The notes: a model not told the origin generated them from the letters alone. A DNA stretch of 47,846 bases from UBA5004 sp038061835 (GCA_038061835.1 JBBTYJ010000017.1:1-47846), one strand, 5' to 3'. Positions 25,273 to 32,368 are shown, counted from the first letter of the stretch. Numbers and translations are program-made.

Positions 25273-25632
25273 ATGAATTTGCCACTTTGGTACAAAATTG
25301 TCTCTATAATTTTCTTGATCTTGCTTTTACCCTCTCTTTTATTAATGGCCATGACCATAACAGGTTTTGTTGAGGGAGATAGCACAATTTTTACCATAGG
25401 AATACTGCCTTCATTTGTGGGCATTCTTTACGAAATAATGATTATCCTAACTGCACTTTTCAAAAAATCGTGGAAATTCTTTTTGTTGACCCAAAGTGTG
25501 TTTTTGATTGCATGGCTATTTCTTTGGTTACTTTTGGATGGTAGAAATAAACTTATGGGTGTTGGTTTGGTAGTCATCCTGTCTTTGATAACCATTGTAT
25601 TTAATAAAAAATTACTTGGAAGCAATTCGTAA
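25273..25632 (+). CDS. Small polytopic membrane protein carried between two recJ 3' ends
   Basis: A 119-residue protein with four predicted membrane helices (about 8-30, 38-60, 72-90 and 95-113) and a short basic C-terminus FNKKLLGSNS. No family recognised. The ATG at 25273 lacks an adjacent ribosome site; a strong purine run GGGGGAGG lies about 35 bp upstream, in frame but with no canonical start near it, so the true start is uncertain. It fills the 493-bp insert between recJ and the duplicated recJ end, so it is best read as cargo. Confidence 0.55.
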   Translation: MNLPLWYKIVSIIFLILLLPSLLLMAMTITGFVEGDSTIFTIGILPSFVGILYEIMIILTALFKKSWKFFLLTQSVFLIAWLFLWLLLDGRNKLMGVGLVVILSLITIVFNKKLLGSNS

Positions 25633-25652
25633 TAAAAGATTAAGAGGAATGT

Positions 25653-25721
25653 AATCTAGAAAAATTCTATTTCAGAAATTATCCAGAGTTACGCTTAAGA
25701 ATTGTTGGCATAGAGCCTTAG
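25653..25721 (+). pseudogene. recJ: Duplicated 3' end of recJ (69 bp)
   Basis: Matches 25091-25159 over 69 bp with no gaps and about 9 mismatches. It encodes NLEKFYFRNYPELRLRIVGIEP plus stop, against NLEKSYFRNYPELRLRIVDIEP in recJ. Since it begins in the middle of the coding sequence and has no start, it is a remnant. Confidence 0.9.
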
Positions 25722-25766
25722 ATGTCAGACACTATTTATGAGGTAGACAACAACAAATACTGTGTG

Positions 25767-25795
25767 TTGGCTATGTTTTTGAAAAAGTGTATAGT
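25767..25795 (+). promoter_or_regulatory. Promoter of the 66-residue gene
   Basis: TTGGCT (25767-25772), a 17-bp spacer and TATAGT (25790-25795), about 50 bp before the ATG at 25849. Confidence 0.55.
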
Positions 25796-25848
25796 GGGGC
25801 AAGATTGCTCAAATTGTTCAGCCTATGCTTAATTAGGAGGATCGAAAT

Positions 25849-26049
25849 ATGTTAGGTTTATTCATTCTTATCGGTAGATTGCTCGTTGGTCAGACGATAG
25901 AGGTGAAAATCACAATCGATAAAAGTCCAGATTTATCAAACAAAACATGGAGGTGGTCTCAGCTTAATGGTTTCGGTACGGAAGAGCATTTCGAGGGTAA
26001 GGGAACCAGCCCGTACCACAAGTTTCTTGGATACTGGCGCCATCGTTAG
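25849..26049 (+). CDS. Small protein of 66 residues, Shine-Dalgarno led
   Basis: The ATG follows a good ribosome site (TAGGAGGATCGAA) and a promoter at 25767-25795, and a terminator follows at 26081-26109, which together make a stand-alone gene. The product has one hydrophobic N-terminal segment (MLGLFILIGRLLVGQ) and a polar, Trp-containing remainder (SNKTWRWSQLNGFG, HKFLGYWRHR). No family recognised. It directly follows the duplicated recJ end and may be part of the same inserted region. Confidence 0.5.
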   Translation: MLGLFILIGRLLVGQTIEVKITIDKSPDLSNKTWRWSQLNGFGTEEHFEGKGTSPYHKFLGYWRHR

Positions 26050-26080
26050 AATTGGGAGGTGTGCGAATGAAAGGTCAGCA

Positions 26081-26109
26081 AACCCCATCTACAAAATAGA
26101 TGGGGTTTT
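26081..26109 (+). terminator. Rho-independent terminator
   Basis: AACCCCATCT pairs perfectly with AGATGGGGTT around a 7-nt loop and is followed by TTTA. A 10-codon frame with its own ribosome site (GGGAGGT, ATG at 26067, stop at 26097-26099) ends inside the stem. Confidence 0.75.
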
Positions 26110-26178
26110 ACAAAAATATATAAGAATAATTCTCGAAGATAGTAAACTGTGGAAAATTATAAATGATATAATTCCAAA

Positions 26179-26673
26179 ATGATTACGATCTATACAGACG
26201 GAGCGTCGCGAGGGAATCCGGGACCGGGAGGGTGGGGCGCAATCATTTTAAATGACGATAGGGTCGTAGAAATTGGAGGACGAGAAAACCACACGACAAA
26301 CAATAGAATGGAACTGACGGGAGCTATCAAAGCCTTGGAGTTTGTCCCGGTATCATTTGCCGATGATTGTGTGCTTTTTACTGATTCTGAATATGTGATG
26401 AAGGGTATAACGGCATGGATACACCGGTGGCAGAAGAAAGGTTGGAAGACCGCGAATAAAAAACCGGTCTTAAACCAGGATTTGTGGCAAGAACTTCTGA
26501 ATGTGACCAAAAATGTGGAAAAACACCTGCCTGCCGGTAGGCAGGTTGAATGGAAATATGTGGCTGGACATTCCGGTAATCGTTTGAATGACAGATGTGA
26601 TGAAATCGCCACCAATTTTGCGGATAATATTCCACTCGTTCTCTATAATGGATCAAAAGACAAATACAAATAG
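26179..26673 (+). CDS. rnhA: Ribonuclease HI with a palindrome-encoded insertion
   Basis: A 164-residue RNase HI that removes RNA from RNA-DNA hybrids. The catalytic acids are in place: Asp in IYTDGASRGNPGPGGWGA, Glu in MELTGAIKAL, Asp in LFTDSEYV and Asp in LNDRCDEIA, with His in VAGHSG. Residues LPAGRQ (117-122) are an insertion encoded by a GC-rich palindrome at 26526-26545, just before the strand VEWKYVAGH. The insertion lies in a surface loop and should be tolerated. The 3' end overlaps the comEC start by 26 bp. Confidence 0.93.
   Translation: MITIYTDGASRGNPGPGGWGAIILNDDRVVEIGGRENHTTNNRMELTGAIKALEFVPVSFADDCVLFTDSEYVMKGITAWIHRWQKKGWKTANKKPVLNQDLWQELLNVTKNVEKHLPAGRQVEWKYVAGHSGNRLNDRCDEIATNFADNIPLVLYNGSKDKYK
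26525..26546 (+). repeat. GC-rich palindrome inserted in frame in rnhA
   Basis: ACCTGCC and GGCAGGT arms enclose TGCCGGTA. It adds the peptide LPAGRQ, a form I recognise from other proteins of this bacterial group, without disturbing the catalytic fold. Confidence 0.8.
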
Positions 26674-28078
26674 CATATTCATTTTTATTTTCGGTTTTAT
26701 TCTGGGCATTTTGTTTTCTTCTTTTGTTTTTATTGCACCATTGGTGAGTGTTTTGGTAGTCGTTATTAGCATGGCTCTATTCATTGTAGAGAAAATTTGG
26801 AGTAAAGAAATAAACAAGGAAGTTTTGTTTCTTGCTCTTGCGCTCTTGTCATTTGGTTTAGGCGCTCTACGTTATTCTGTGAAAGATTTTCATGAGGCAT
26901 CCATCCCATTGTCGATCGGTGTTGTAATCAGTGAACCGGAACAGAAAGAAAGCGTCACTCGCTTTGTTTTTCAAGCAAATAATGGAGAAAAAGTTTTGGT
27001 AAGCACTGATTTGTATAATCCTGTTCAATATGGAGATAAGGTTGAAATTAAGGGGAAACTTCAAAAGCCGGGTGTTATAGATGACGGCGCGAGCCGACCG
27101 TTTGATTATGGCAAATATCTTTCCAAGGATAATATTTATTTCACTATGAGTTTCGCCAAAGTTGAAATACTTTCGCATGGTCATGGCAATTTTCTCAAAC
27201 AAGCGCTTTTTAAAATAAAAGGGAATTTTATCGGGAAAACCAAAGAAATCTTGGCAGAACCGTATGCCGGTCTTCTCTCCGGACTCATTATTGCCGGTAA
27301 GGAAGCAATGCCGAAAGATATTCTTGAGGAATTCAAACGCGCCGGAGTGATACATATCGTAGTGCTTTCTGGTTACAATATTACAATCATTGCCGAGTTT
27401 ATGAAAACGATATTTAGAAGCATAAAGTTTTCCGTTGTCGGTATTATCTTGTTTGTCATCATGACAGGGGGCGAGGCCACGGTGGTTCGCGCGGCGCTTA
27501 TGGTTCTGACTGTCATTCTAGCGAAAGGGTTAGGAAGAAATTTCTCGGCGCCACGGGCGCTGCTTGTCGTCGCTTTCCTGATGCTTCTTCATAATCCTAA
27601 AATTTTGGTATTCGATCCATCCTTTCAGCTTTCTTTTCTTGCCACTTGCGGACTTATATTTGTCACTCCGATAGTTGAAAGGTATTTGACTCGAGTACCG
27701 GATAAGTGGGGATTGCGCGCCATAATTTCTGTTACCCTCGCGACTCAAATTACGGTCCTACCCTTTCTTATTTATTCCACTGGTAATATCTCTCTAGTTT
27801 CTCTCCCGGCCAATATTCTTATTCTGCTTTTTATCCCCTATACGATGCTTATAGGTTTTATCGCTGTTCTAGTCGCCCATCTTTCGTTAGTCATTGCTCT
27901 GCCATTCTCGTATATAGCTCATATTCTTCTCGCTTGGATTCTCGGCGTTTCGCACTCTTTAGGGAATCTTTCTTTTGCATCTATCGCTGTTTCATCCCCC
28001 TCACCCTTATTGGTTGTGATAATTTATCTCGTCATTATTACTTTTGTATGGCGTTCGCAACCCCGAAGGACAGCATAG
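26648..28078 (+). CDS. comEC: ComEC/Rec2 competence channel, membrane part
   Basis: A 476-residue membrane protein carrying the N-terminal OB-like region (VLVSTDLYNPVQYGDKVEIKGKL) and the competence domain with its hallmark IHIVVLSGYNITIIAEFMK and about ten membrane helices. It would move single-stranded DNA through the cytoplasmic membrane. I start at the ATG at 26648 (MDQKTNTNS) because the longer frame only overlaps rnhA. The C-terminal metallo-hydrolase domain found in many ComEC proteins is missing here and is encoded separately at 28663, past a superoxide dismutase gene on the other strand. Confidence 0.88.
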   Translation: MDQKTNTNSIFIFIFGFILGILFSSFVFIAPLVSVLVVVISMALFIVEKIWSKEINKEVLFLALALLSFGLGALRYSVKDFHEASIPLSIGVVISEPEQKESVTRFVFQANNGEKVLVSTDLYNPVQYGDKVEIKGKLQKPGVIDDGASRPFDYGKYLSKDNIYFTMSFAKVEILSHGHGNFLKQALFKIKGNFIGKTKEILAEPYAGLLSGLIIAGKEAMPKDILEEFKRAGVIHIVVLSGYNITIIAEFMKTIFRSIKFSVVGIILFVIMTGGEATVVRAALMVLTVILAKGLGRNFSAPRALLVVAFLMLLHNPKILVFDPSFQLSFLATCGLIFVTPIVERYLTRVPDKWGLRAIISVTLATQITVLPFLIYSTGNISLVSLPANILILLFIPYTMLIGFIAVLVAHLSLVIALPFSYIAHILLAWILGVSHSLGNLSFASIAVSSPSPLLVVIIYLVIITFVWRSQPRRTA

Positions 28079-28090
28079 CTGTCTACGGGG
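28061..28090. terminator. Hairpin at the comEC 3' end
   Basis: CCCCG/CGGGG outer and GACAG/CTGTC inner stems overlap the comEC stop. A T tract starts about 9 nt later on the plus strand. It could separate comEC from the convergent SOD gene. Confidence 0.5.
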
Positions 28091-28103
28091 CAAGAATTCT
28101 TTT

Positions 28104-28634
28104 TTACTGTTGTGCTTTTGTAAAATTTTGTTCGACGTTGCTCCAATTTAAGTTTTCGAAAAAAGCTTCAATATAATTCTTTTTTTCTGCTGGCGTGTAG
28201 TCAATAAAATATGCATGTTCCCACATATCGAGCGCTAGAATTGGGGAAAGACCAACAAGCTGTCCGAGATGGTGCTCGTCAACCCAACTATGTAGAAGCT
28301 GTTTGGAAATCGGGTCGTAATACACAATCGCCCAGCCTACTCCGCGTGTTAGGGCCAATACTTTAAATTTTTCTAAGTCAAATCCAGATTTGGTAAATCC
28401 GCTATCGTTTGAGAGTGGTTGTGGACCACCTTCGAAATGTGAGAAATAGTATTCATGGTTTCTCATACCATTGAACTCGAATGGGAATCGGCGATTATAA
28501 TCTTTCTCAGCCAATAAATCGTTCGTATTTTTGACATAACCTGCATAAAGTTTGAGGTGTTCTGAAATGGCTTTTTCCGAGATACCTTTGAGTTTCGGAA
28601 TATTAAATTTTTTCTCTTCGAAATTTTTTATCAT
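28104..28634 (-). CDS. Fe/Mn superoxide dismutase, divergent
   Basis: A 176-residue member of the Fe/Mn SOD family. The second His ligand (GMRNHEYYFSHF) and the C-terminal Asp and His ligands (LALDMWEHAYFIDY) are clear, followed by YIEAFFENLNW. In the N-terminal helix, ISEKAISEHLKLYAGYVKN keeps one His that aligns with the first ligand only if one residue is deleted after it, and the usual second HH pair is absent. Activity is therefore likely but not certain. The gene sits between the two halves of ComEC on the opposite strand, and its start is 28 bp from the divergent hydrolase gene. Confidence 0.82.
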   Translation of the reverse strand: MIKNFEEKKFNIPKLKGISEKAISEHLKLYAGYVKNTNDLLAEKDYNRRFPFEFNGMRNHEYYFSHFEGGPQPLSNDSGFTKSGFDLEKFKVLALTRGVGWAIVYYDPISKQLLHSWVDEHHLGQLVGLSPILALDMWEHAYFIDYTPAEKKNYIEAFFENLNWSNVEQNFTKAQQ

Positions 28635-28662
28635 AATAACATTATACTATAGTTATACACCG

Positions 28663-29520
28663 ATGAGTTTTATAATAAAATATCCTAGAGCAGTGGTGGT
28701 TGGCGTTCTTATTCTTTTTAATCTTCTTGTTTGGGCGGCAATTTATCAGAGACAACCAAGTGATATTTTGACTGTTTATTTTCTTGATATAGGCCAGGGC
28801 GATGCTATTTTTATAGATTCTCCCGGGCATGGTAGAGCTCTTATTGATGGCGGAGCTAATAGAAAGATTTTGAGTGAACTTGGGAAGATTTTACCATTTG
28901 CCGATAAACGTATAGATGTAATGATAGAAACTCATCCCGACAAGGATCATATTGGCGGATTACCGGAAGTGGCAAGTCGTTATGAAATCGGAATGTTTCT
29001 CGAACCAGGAGTAGAATCAGACAACAACATTGATGATGAATTAAAAAAAAGAATAGTAGAGACTAATGTTCCAAGTTTATTGGCAAGAAGAGGAATGGTC
29101 ATTAATTTTGGCGATGGGGTGAAATTTCAAATACTTTTTCCAAACCAAGATGTTTCAAGATGGGAAACAAACGATGCTTCTATTGTGGCGAGATTGGTTT
29201 ATGGAAACAAATCCTTACTTTTGACCGGTGATTCTCCTATTAAGACGGAAAATATTTTACTAAAACTTGATTCTATCAGTTTGGATTCCGATGTGCTTAA
29301 GGCCGGACACCATGGTTCGCGCACTTCCACTTCTCTCGCATACGCGCAGACGGTTTCTCCGGAATATGCTGTAATCTCTGCTGGTAAAAATAATTCCTAC
29401 GGTCATCCGCACCAGGAAGTGCTCAACATTTTGGCAAGTGTTGGTGCTAAGATTGTTAGCACCGTCGAATTGGGGACTATCAAATTTGAAACAGATGGTA
29501 AAACTCTAGAACTTAAATAA
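28663..29520 (+). CDS. ComEC C-terminal-like metallo-beta-lactamase-fold hydrolase
   Basis: A 285-residue protein with an N-terminal membrane helix (about 9-25) and a metallo-hydrolase domain: VYFLDIGQGDAIFID, ETHPDKDHIGGLPEV (zinc motif HxDxDH), SLLLTGDSPIKTE and LKAGHHGSRTSTS. This is the domain fused to the C-terminus of many ComEC proteins, thought to degrade the non-transported DNA strand. Here it is a separate gene 0.6 kb after comEC. The start is the ATG at 28663; a TATACT-like element and no Shine-Dalgarno site precede it. murB follows after 5 bp. Confidence 0.85.
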   Translation: MSFIIKYPRAVVVGVLILFNLLVWAAIYQRQPSDILTVYFLDIGQGDAIFIDSPGHGRALIDGGANRKILSELGKILPFADKRIDVMIETHPDKDHIGGLPEVASRYEIGMFLEPGVESDNNIDDELKKRIVETNVPSLLARRGMVINFGDGVKFQILFPNQDVSRWETNDASIVARLVYGNKSLLLTGDSPIKTENILLKLDSISLDSDVLKAGHHGSRTSTSLAYAQTVSPEYAVISAGKNNSYGHPHQEVLNILASVGAKIVSTVELGTIKFETDGKTLELK

Positions 29521-29525
29521 TTGTC

Positions 29526-30422
29526 ATGCTAAATCTCAAAAATCTACAAAAAAATATTGTACTCGCGCCTTATACTACCTATAAAATAGGCGGAAAGGCA
29601 GATTACTTTTTCACGGCTAATAATAAGAGTGATTTGGTCGAAGCGCTTTCATGTGTCAAGACAGAAAACATACCCTTTTTTGTATTAGGGGGCGGATCAA
29701 ATATTCTCGTGGGAGATAAAGGATTCAGAGGATTAGTAATACACAATCAAGCCCAAAATTTTAAATTTGAAGATAATTTACTGATATCCGAAAGTGGTGC
29801 CATCATTTCTGATCTCATTGATATCTCTTTGAAACATTGTCTTTCTGGTTTAGAACGTTTTGCCGGAATACCCGGCACTGTTGGCGGAGCTATTTATCAA
29901 AATATACATTTTTTATCGCCCGATAGGACAAGTACTTTTTATATAGAATCAATCGTCAAGAGCGGTTTGGTTTTAGAGGATGGAATAGAAAGGGAAGTGG
30001 ATAAAAATTATTTCGCATTCGGATACGACGACAGTATTTTACACCACAACAAAAACATTTTTGTGTTAGAAATCACTTTCACATTGAAAAATGGAGACCC
30101 CGATCTTATTCAATCCTGGATTACCAATAATCTGGAATGGAGAAAACAAAAACAGGAGAGATTGGAAAAATTTCCCTCCTGCGGTTCAGTGTTTAAGAAA
30201 ATAAAAGGAATCGGTGCCGGACGTTTGATAGAACAATGTGGTCTGAAGGGAAAACGAATTGGCGGAGCGCTCATTTCTGAAAAGCATGCAAATTATATTG
30301 TGAACACAGGGAATGCAACGGCAAGAGATGTCCGCGAAATGATAGCGTTCATTCAAGAAGAAGTTTTCAAAAAGACAGGATATAAACTCGAATCTGAAGT
30401 GGGGTTTATTGGGGAATTTTAA
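29526..30422 (+). CDS. murB: UDP-N-acetylenolpyruvoylglucosamine reductase
   Basis: A 298-residue flavoenzyme completing UDP-MurNAc synthesis for peptidoglycan. FAD-binding region: TYKIGGKADYF and FFVLGGGSNILVGDKGFRGLVI. GLERFAGIPGTVGGAIYQN gives the substrate region, CGSVFKKI the Ser proton donor, and LIEQCGLKGKRIGGALISEKHANYIVNTGNATARDV the C-terminal domain; a Glu lies near the end (LESEVGF). Its TAA stop overlaps the stop codon of the duplicated rpmB end in convergent orientation. Confidence 0.94.
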   Translation: MLNLKNLQKNIVLAPYTTYKIGGKADYFFTANNKSDLVEALSCVKTENIPFFVLGGGSNILVGDKGFRGLVIHNQAQNFKFEDNLLISESGAIISDLIDISLKHCLSGLERFAGIPGTVGGAIYQNIHFLSPDRTSTFYIESIVKSGLVLEDGIEREVDKNYFAFGYDDSILHHNKNIFVLEITFTLKNGDPDLIQSWITNNLEWRKQKQERLEKFPSCGSVFKKIKGIGAGRLIEQCGLKGKRIGGALISEKHANYIVNTGNATARDVREMIAFIQEEVFKKTGYKLESEVGFIGEF

Positions 30423-30453
30423 ATCACTCCGGCTTTTTTGAGAGTACTGTGGA
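30419..30453 (-). pseudogene. rpmB: Duplicated 3' end of rpmB (35 bp)
   Basis: Matches 31476-31510 over 35 bp with about 5 mismatches and encodes HSTLKKAGVI plus stop on the minus strand, against HSVLKKAGVI in rpmB. The two copies flank about 1.0 kb holding the second PaaX/Cas2-like unit and a small acidic protein. The remnant abuts the murB stop, so murB and rpmB were probably convergent neighbours before the insertion. Confidence 0.85.
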
Positions 30454-30469
30454 CAATCAAATTTTCTTA

Positions 30470-30505
30470 TACGTTATAATATCACTACCGTGAATGACTA
30501 ACGTA
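30470..30505 (+). repeat. 36-bp double palindrome, upstream copy at locus 2
   Basis: Arms TACGTTA and TAACGTA with inner sequence TCACTACCGTGA (palindromic arms TCAC/GTGA). TATAAT occupies 30475-30480 and the final A begins the ATG at 30505, the same arrangement as at locus 1. Confidence 0.9.
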
Positions 30506-31071
30506 TGGGCAAGATTGAAGAAAAAAGTCAAAAGAAAGGTAATAGAGAACATTTACAGAAACTGATTCTTCAGACAGTAGCAGATGTCGGCATGTTAAGT
30601 ATTGCACTAGTGGCGCCCAATGTGTCCAGGGCTATGTATAAACTTGGGTTAGTTCCCAAATGGAGACAAAATGAATACGTCAATTCTTCTGCTAGCAAGC
30701 TAGTTAAACGAGGGCTACTCTTTTATGACGGTAAGAAATATTGCATGACTTCTAAGGGGGAAGACCTTCTTTGTCAGTGGCAATTTGCTGATTTTAAACT
30801 GGAAAGACCCAAGAAATGGGACAGAAAATGGAGAGTAATTATTTTTGATATCCCGGAGAAGAAAAGAAAGATACGGGATCAGGTTAGAACTCTATTTAAA
30901 TCAGCTGGCTTCTATCTTTTGCAAGACAGTGTCTGGGTTTATCCGTATGATTGTGAAGATCTTCTAACTCTTCTTAAGTCTAATCTTGGGGTAGGTAAGA
31001 ATGTTTTATATCTCATCGTTGATGAAATTGAAAATGATAAACATCTCCGCGAATCTTTCAATTTGATCTAA
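30505..31071 (+). CDS. PaaX/Cas2-like regulator or nuclease-fold protein, copy 2
   Basis: 188 residues, aligned without gaps to the copy at 21192. Winged-helix-like part SSASKLVKRGLLFYDGKKYCMTSKG; Cas2-like part KWRVIIFDIPEKKRKIRDQ and LLQDSVWVYPYDCED; C-terminus IENDKHLRESFNLI. The best-conserved blocks between paralogues are the Cas2-like strand with Asp, the DSVW segment and the SSASKL helix. Divergence is clearest in the N-terminal 15 residues, around 41-60 and around 121-135. Here the unit lies between two copies of the rpmB 3' end. Function is inferred only from fold resemblance. Confidence 0.75.
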   Translation: MGKIEEKSQKKGNREHLQKLILQTVADVGMLSIALVAPNVSRAMYKLGLVPKWRQNEYVNSSASKLVKRGLLFYDGKKYCMTSKGEDLLCQWQFADFKLERPKKWDRKWRVIIFDIPEKKRKIRDQVRTLFKSAGFYLLQDSVWVYPYDCEDLLTLLKSNLGVGKNVLYLIVDEIENDKHLRESFNLI

Positions 31072-31106
31072 TTGCGCATTCTGTTTAAATTGTATTAATT
31101 CTACTC

Positions 31107-31142
31107 TACGTTAATAACTCACGGTCGTGAATTAATAACGTA
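31107..31142 (+). repeat. 36-bp double palindrome, downstream copy at locus 2
   Basis: Arms TACGTTA and TAACGTA around TCACGGTCGTGA, which matches the reverse complement of the upstream core except for one base. Like the downstream copy at locus 1 it begins TACGTTAATAA, so the -10 hexamer is absent. Confidence 0.9.
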
Positions 31143-31168
31143 AGTTGGATTTTAAAGAAAATGAAAGC

Positions 31169-31196
31169 CGCCACACCGAGAGTATCCAGTGTGGCG
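31169..31196 (-). terminator. Rho-independent terminator for the 55-residue gene
   Basis: CGCCACAC and GTGTGGCG form an 8-bp stem with a 12-nt loop, 21 bp after the stop of the small gene. The minus strand continues GCTTTCATTTTCTTT. Confidence 0.65.
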
Positions 31197-31217
31197 AACT
31201 CTCTTGCACGGCGGCCA

Positions 31218-31385
31218 TCAGTCTTCCGAAGGCTCTTCGATGAGTAGTCCGGTAGTCTTATCGACGATGAGAAATCTCCCTTCGTCGTCCACGATACTGT
31301 ATACTCGTATCTTCGGTAACGGGGACGCAAATGAACCATCATCTTCCAGTTCGGGTGGTCTTTGGCCGATCTCATAACTTTCCAT
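31218..31385 (-). CDS. Small acidic protein of 55 residues
   Basis: Start at 31385 preceded by a strong ribosome site AAGGAGG, 8 nt upstream, and ended by a terminator. The product begins MESYEIGQRPPELEDDGSFA and continues LPKIRVYSIVDDEGRFLIVD, ending EEPSED. It is acidic and likely a small beta-rich cytoplasmic protein. A longer overlapping frame on the same strand lacks a ribosome site. It lies inside the rpmB duplication together with the second PaaX/Cas2-like unit, so it is a candidate cargo gene. No family recognised. Confidence 0.6.
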   Translation of the reverse strand: MESYEIGQRPPELEDDGSFASPLPKIRVYSIVDDEGRFLIVDKTTGLLIEEPSED

Positions 31386-31475
31386 TACTTGTACCTCCTT
31401 AACCTACCAAAACGTTACTTCCTCTTATCATATTACTATATGGACTGACAATTATCCAGCGTTATTGATACAGTA

Positions 31476-31718
31476 TTAAATCACCCCGGCTTTTTTGAGG
31501 ACACTGTGGGCGCCATGTCTGTTTATGGTCTTGATAGCGCGCGTAGAGATAGTGAGAGTAATTGTCTTTTTGAGTTCGGGCACGTAAATGCGTTTTTTCT
31601 GAAGATTGGGATACTTGCGAACCATTCCCGTGGGGTTAAATTGAGTCGCGCGAGTTCTGTTGGAGTATCCTCCGCCCTTTTTTGAACCCTTTTTACTTAT
31701 GGGACAAATTCTTGCCAT
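31476..31718 (-). CDS. rpmB: 50S ribosomal protein L28
   Basis: An 80-residue L28 with start MARICPISKKGSKKGGGYSN, TRATQFNPTGMVRKYPNLQKKRIYV, TISTRAIKTINRHGAHSVLKKAGVI. Length and motif order fit the family. It is divergent from the M50 protease gene. The last 35 bp are repeated at 30419-30453. Confidence 0.93.
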   Translation of the reverse strand: MARICPISKKGSKKGGGYSNRTRATQFNPTGMVRKYPNLQKKRIYVPELKKTITLTISTRAIKTINRHGAHSVLKKAGVI

Positions 31719-31735
31719 GTGAGAGATAACTTACA

Positions 31736-31744
31736 TGATATAAT
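31736..31744 (+). promoter_or_regulatory. Extended -10 promoter, leaderless type
   Basis: TGATATAAT ends 6 nt before the ATG of the M50 protease at 31751, giving a transcript that starts at or next to the start codon. Confidence 0.55.
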
Positions 31745-31750
31745 CGATAA

Positions 31751-32368
31751 ATGCAAATAGATCTCGTATTTCAAATCGCGATTTTAATCATGTCCGTGGT
31801 CATTCACGAAGTGTCGCATGGTTACGCGGCAAGTTTCTTAGGCGATCAAACGGCAAGATATCAGGGTCGTCTGACGCTTAATCCTCTCAAGCATCTCGAT
31901 TTTGTCGGTTCATTTTTGGTGCCAATTCTTCTTTATGTATCCAAAGTCGGCATAATTTTCGGCTGGGCGAAGCCGGTACCTTACAATCCTTACAATCTCA
32001 AATCCGGAAGATGGTCCGAAGTGATTGTGGCTTTCGCCGGACCGGCTGCCAATCTTTCTCTTGCGATTTTGTTTGGTCTATTTTTGCGTATTGGCTCTGC
32101 AAACTTGGCTAGTCCCGCTTTTATTGAAATTGTATCTCTTATAGTTTTTATCAATATTCTTCTGGCCGTTTTCAATCTTGTGCCCATACCTCCTCTTGAT
32201 GGCTCTAAGTTGATCTTTGCCTTTTTTCCAGACAAATCCTACCAAATAAGAGGATTTTTTGAGAGCTACGGTTTGATACTTGGTCTCTTTTTTATTTTCT
32301 TTCTATGGCAGTTTATCTTCCCGGTTATCACCTGGCTTTTTAGTCTGATTACCGGCATTGCATTTTAG
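31751..32368 (+). CDS. Site-2-type intramembrane metalloprotease (M50 family)
   Basis: A 205-residue polytopic membrane protein with the zinc motif HEVSH (HExxH) in the first helix, the conserved LTLNPLKHLDFVGS, GWAKPVPYNPYNLK, a small-residue helix FAGPAANLSLAILFG, and NLVPIPPLDGSKL with the third zinc ligand Asp. This is the minimal M50 fold without a PDZ domain, closer to SpoIVFB-type proteases. Such enzymes cut membrane-bound regulators; the substrate here is unknown. Confidence 0.9.
   Translation: MQIDLVFQIAILIMSVVIHEVSHGYAASFLGDQTARYQGRLTLNPLKHLDFVGSFLVPILLYVSKVGIIFGWAKPVPYNPYNLKSGRWSEVIVAFAGPAANLSLAILFGLFLRIGSANLASPAFIEIVSLIVFINILLAVFNLVPIPPLDGSKLIFAFFPDKSYQIRGFFESYGLILGLFFIFFLWQFIFPVITWLFSLITGIAF

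Noticed and set aside
25967..26182. 71-codon frame overlapping the 66-residue gene
   Set aside because: No ribosome site, and it runs through a perfect terminator.
21157..31142. CRISPR-Cas interpretation of the Cas2-like genes and 36-bp repeats
   Set aside because: Each locus has only two repeats enclosing a gene rather than short spacers, repeat cores differ between loci, and no cas1 or effector gene is present.
31106..31375. 89-codon minus-strand frame across the locus-2 palindrome
   Set aside because: It lacks a ribosome site; the 55-residue frame at 31218-31385 has one and ends before a terminator.
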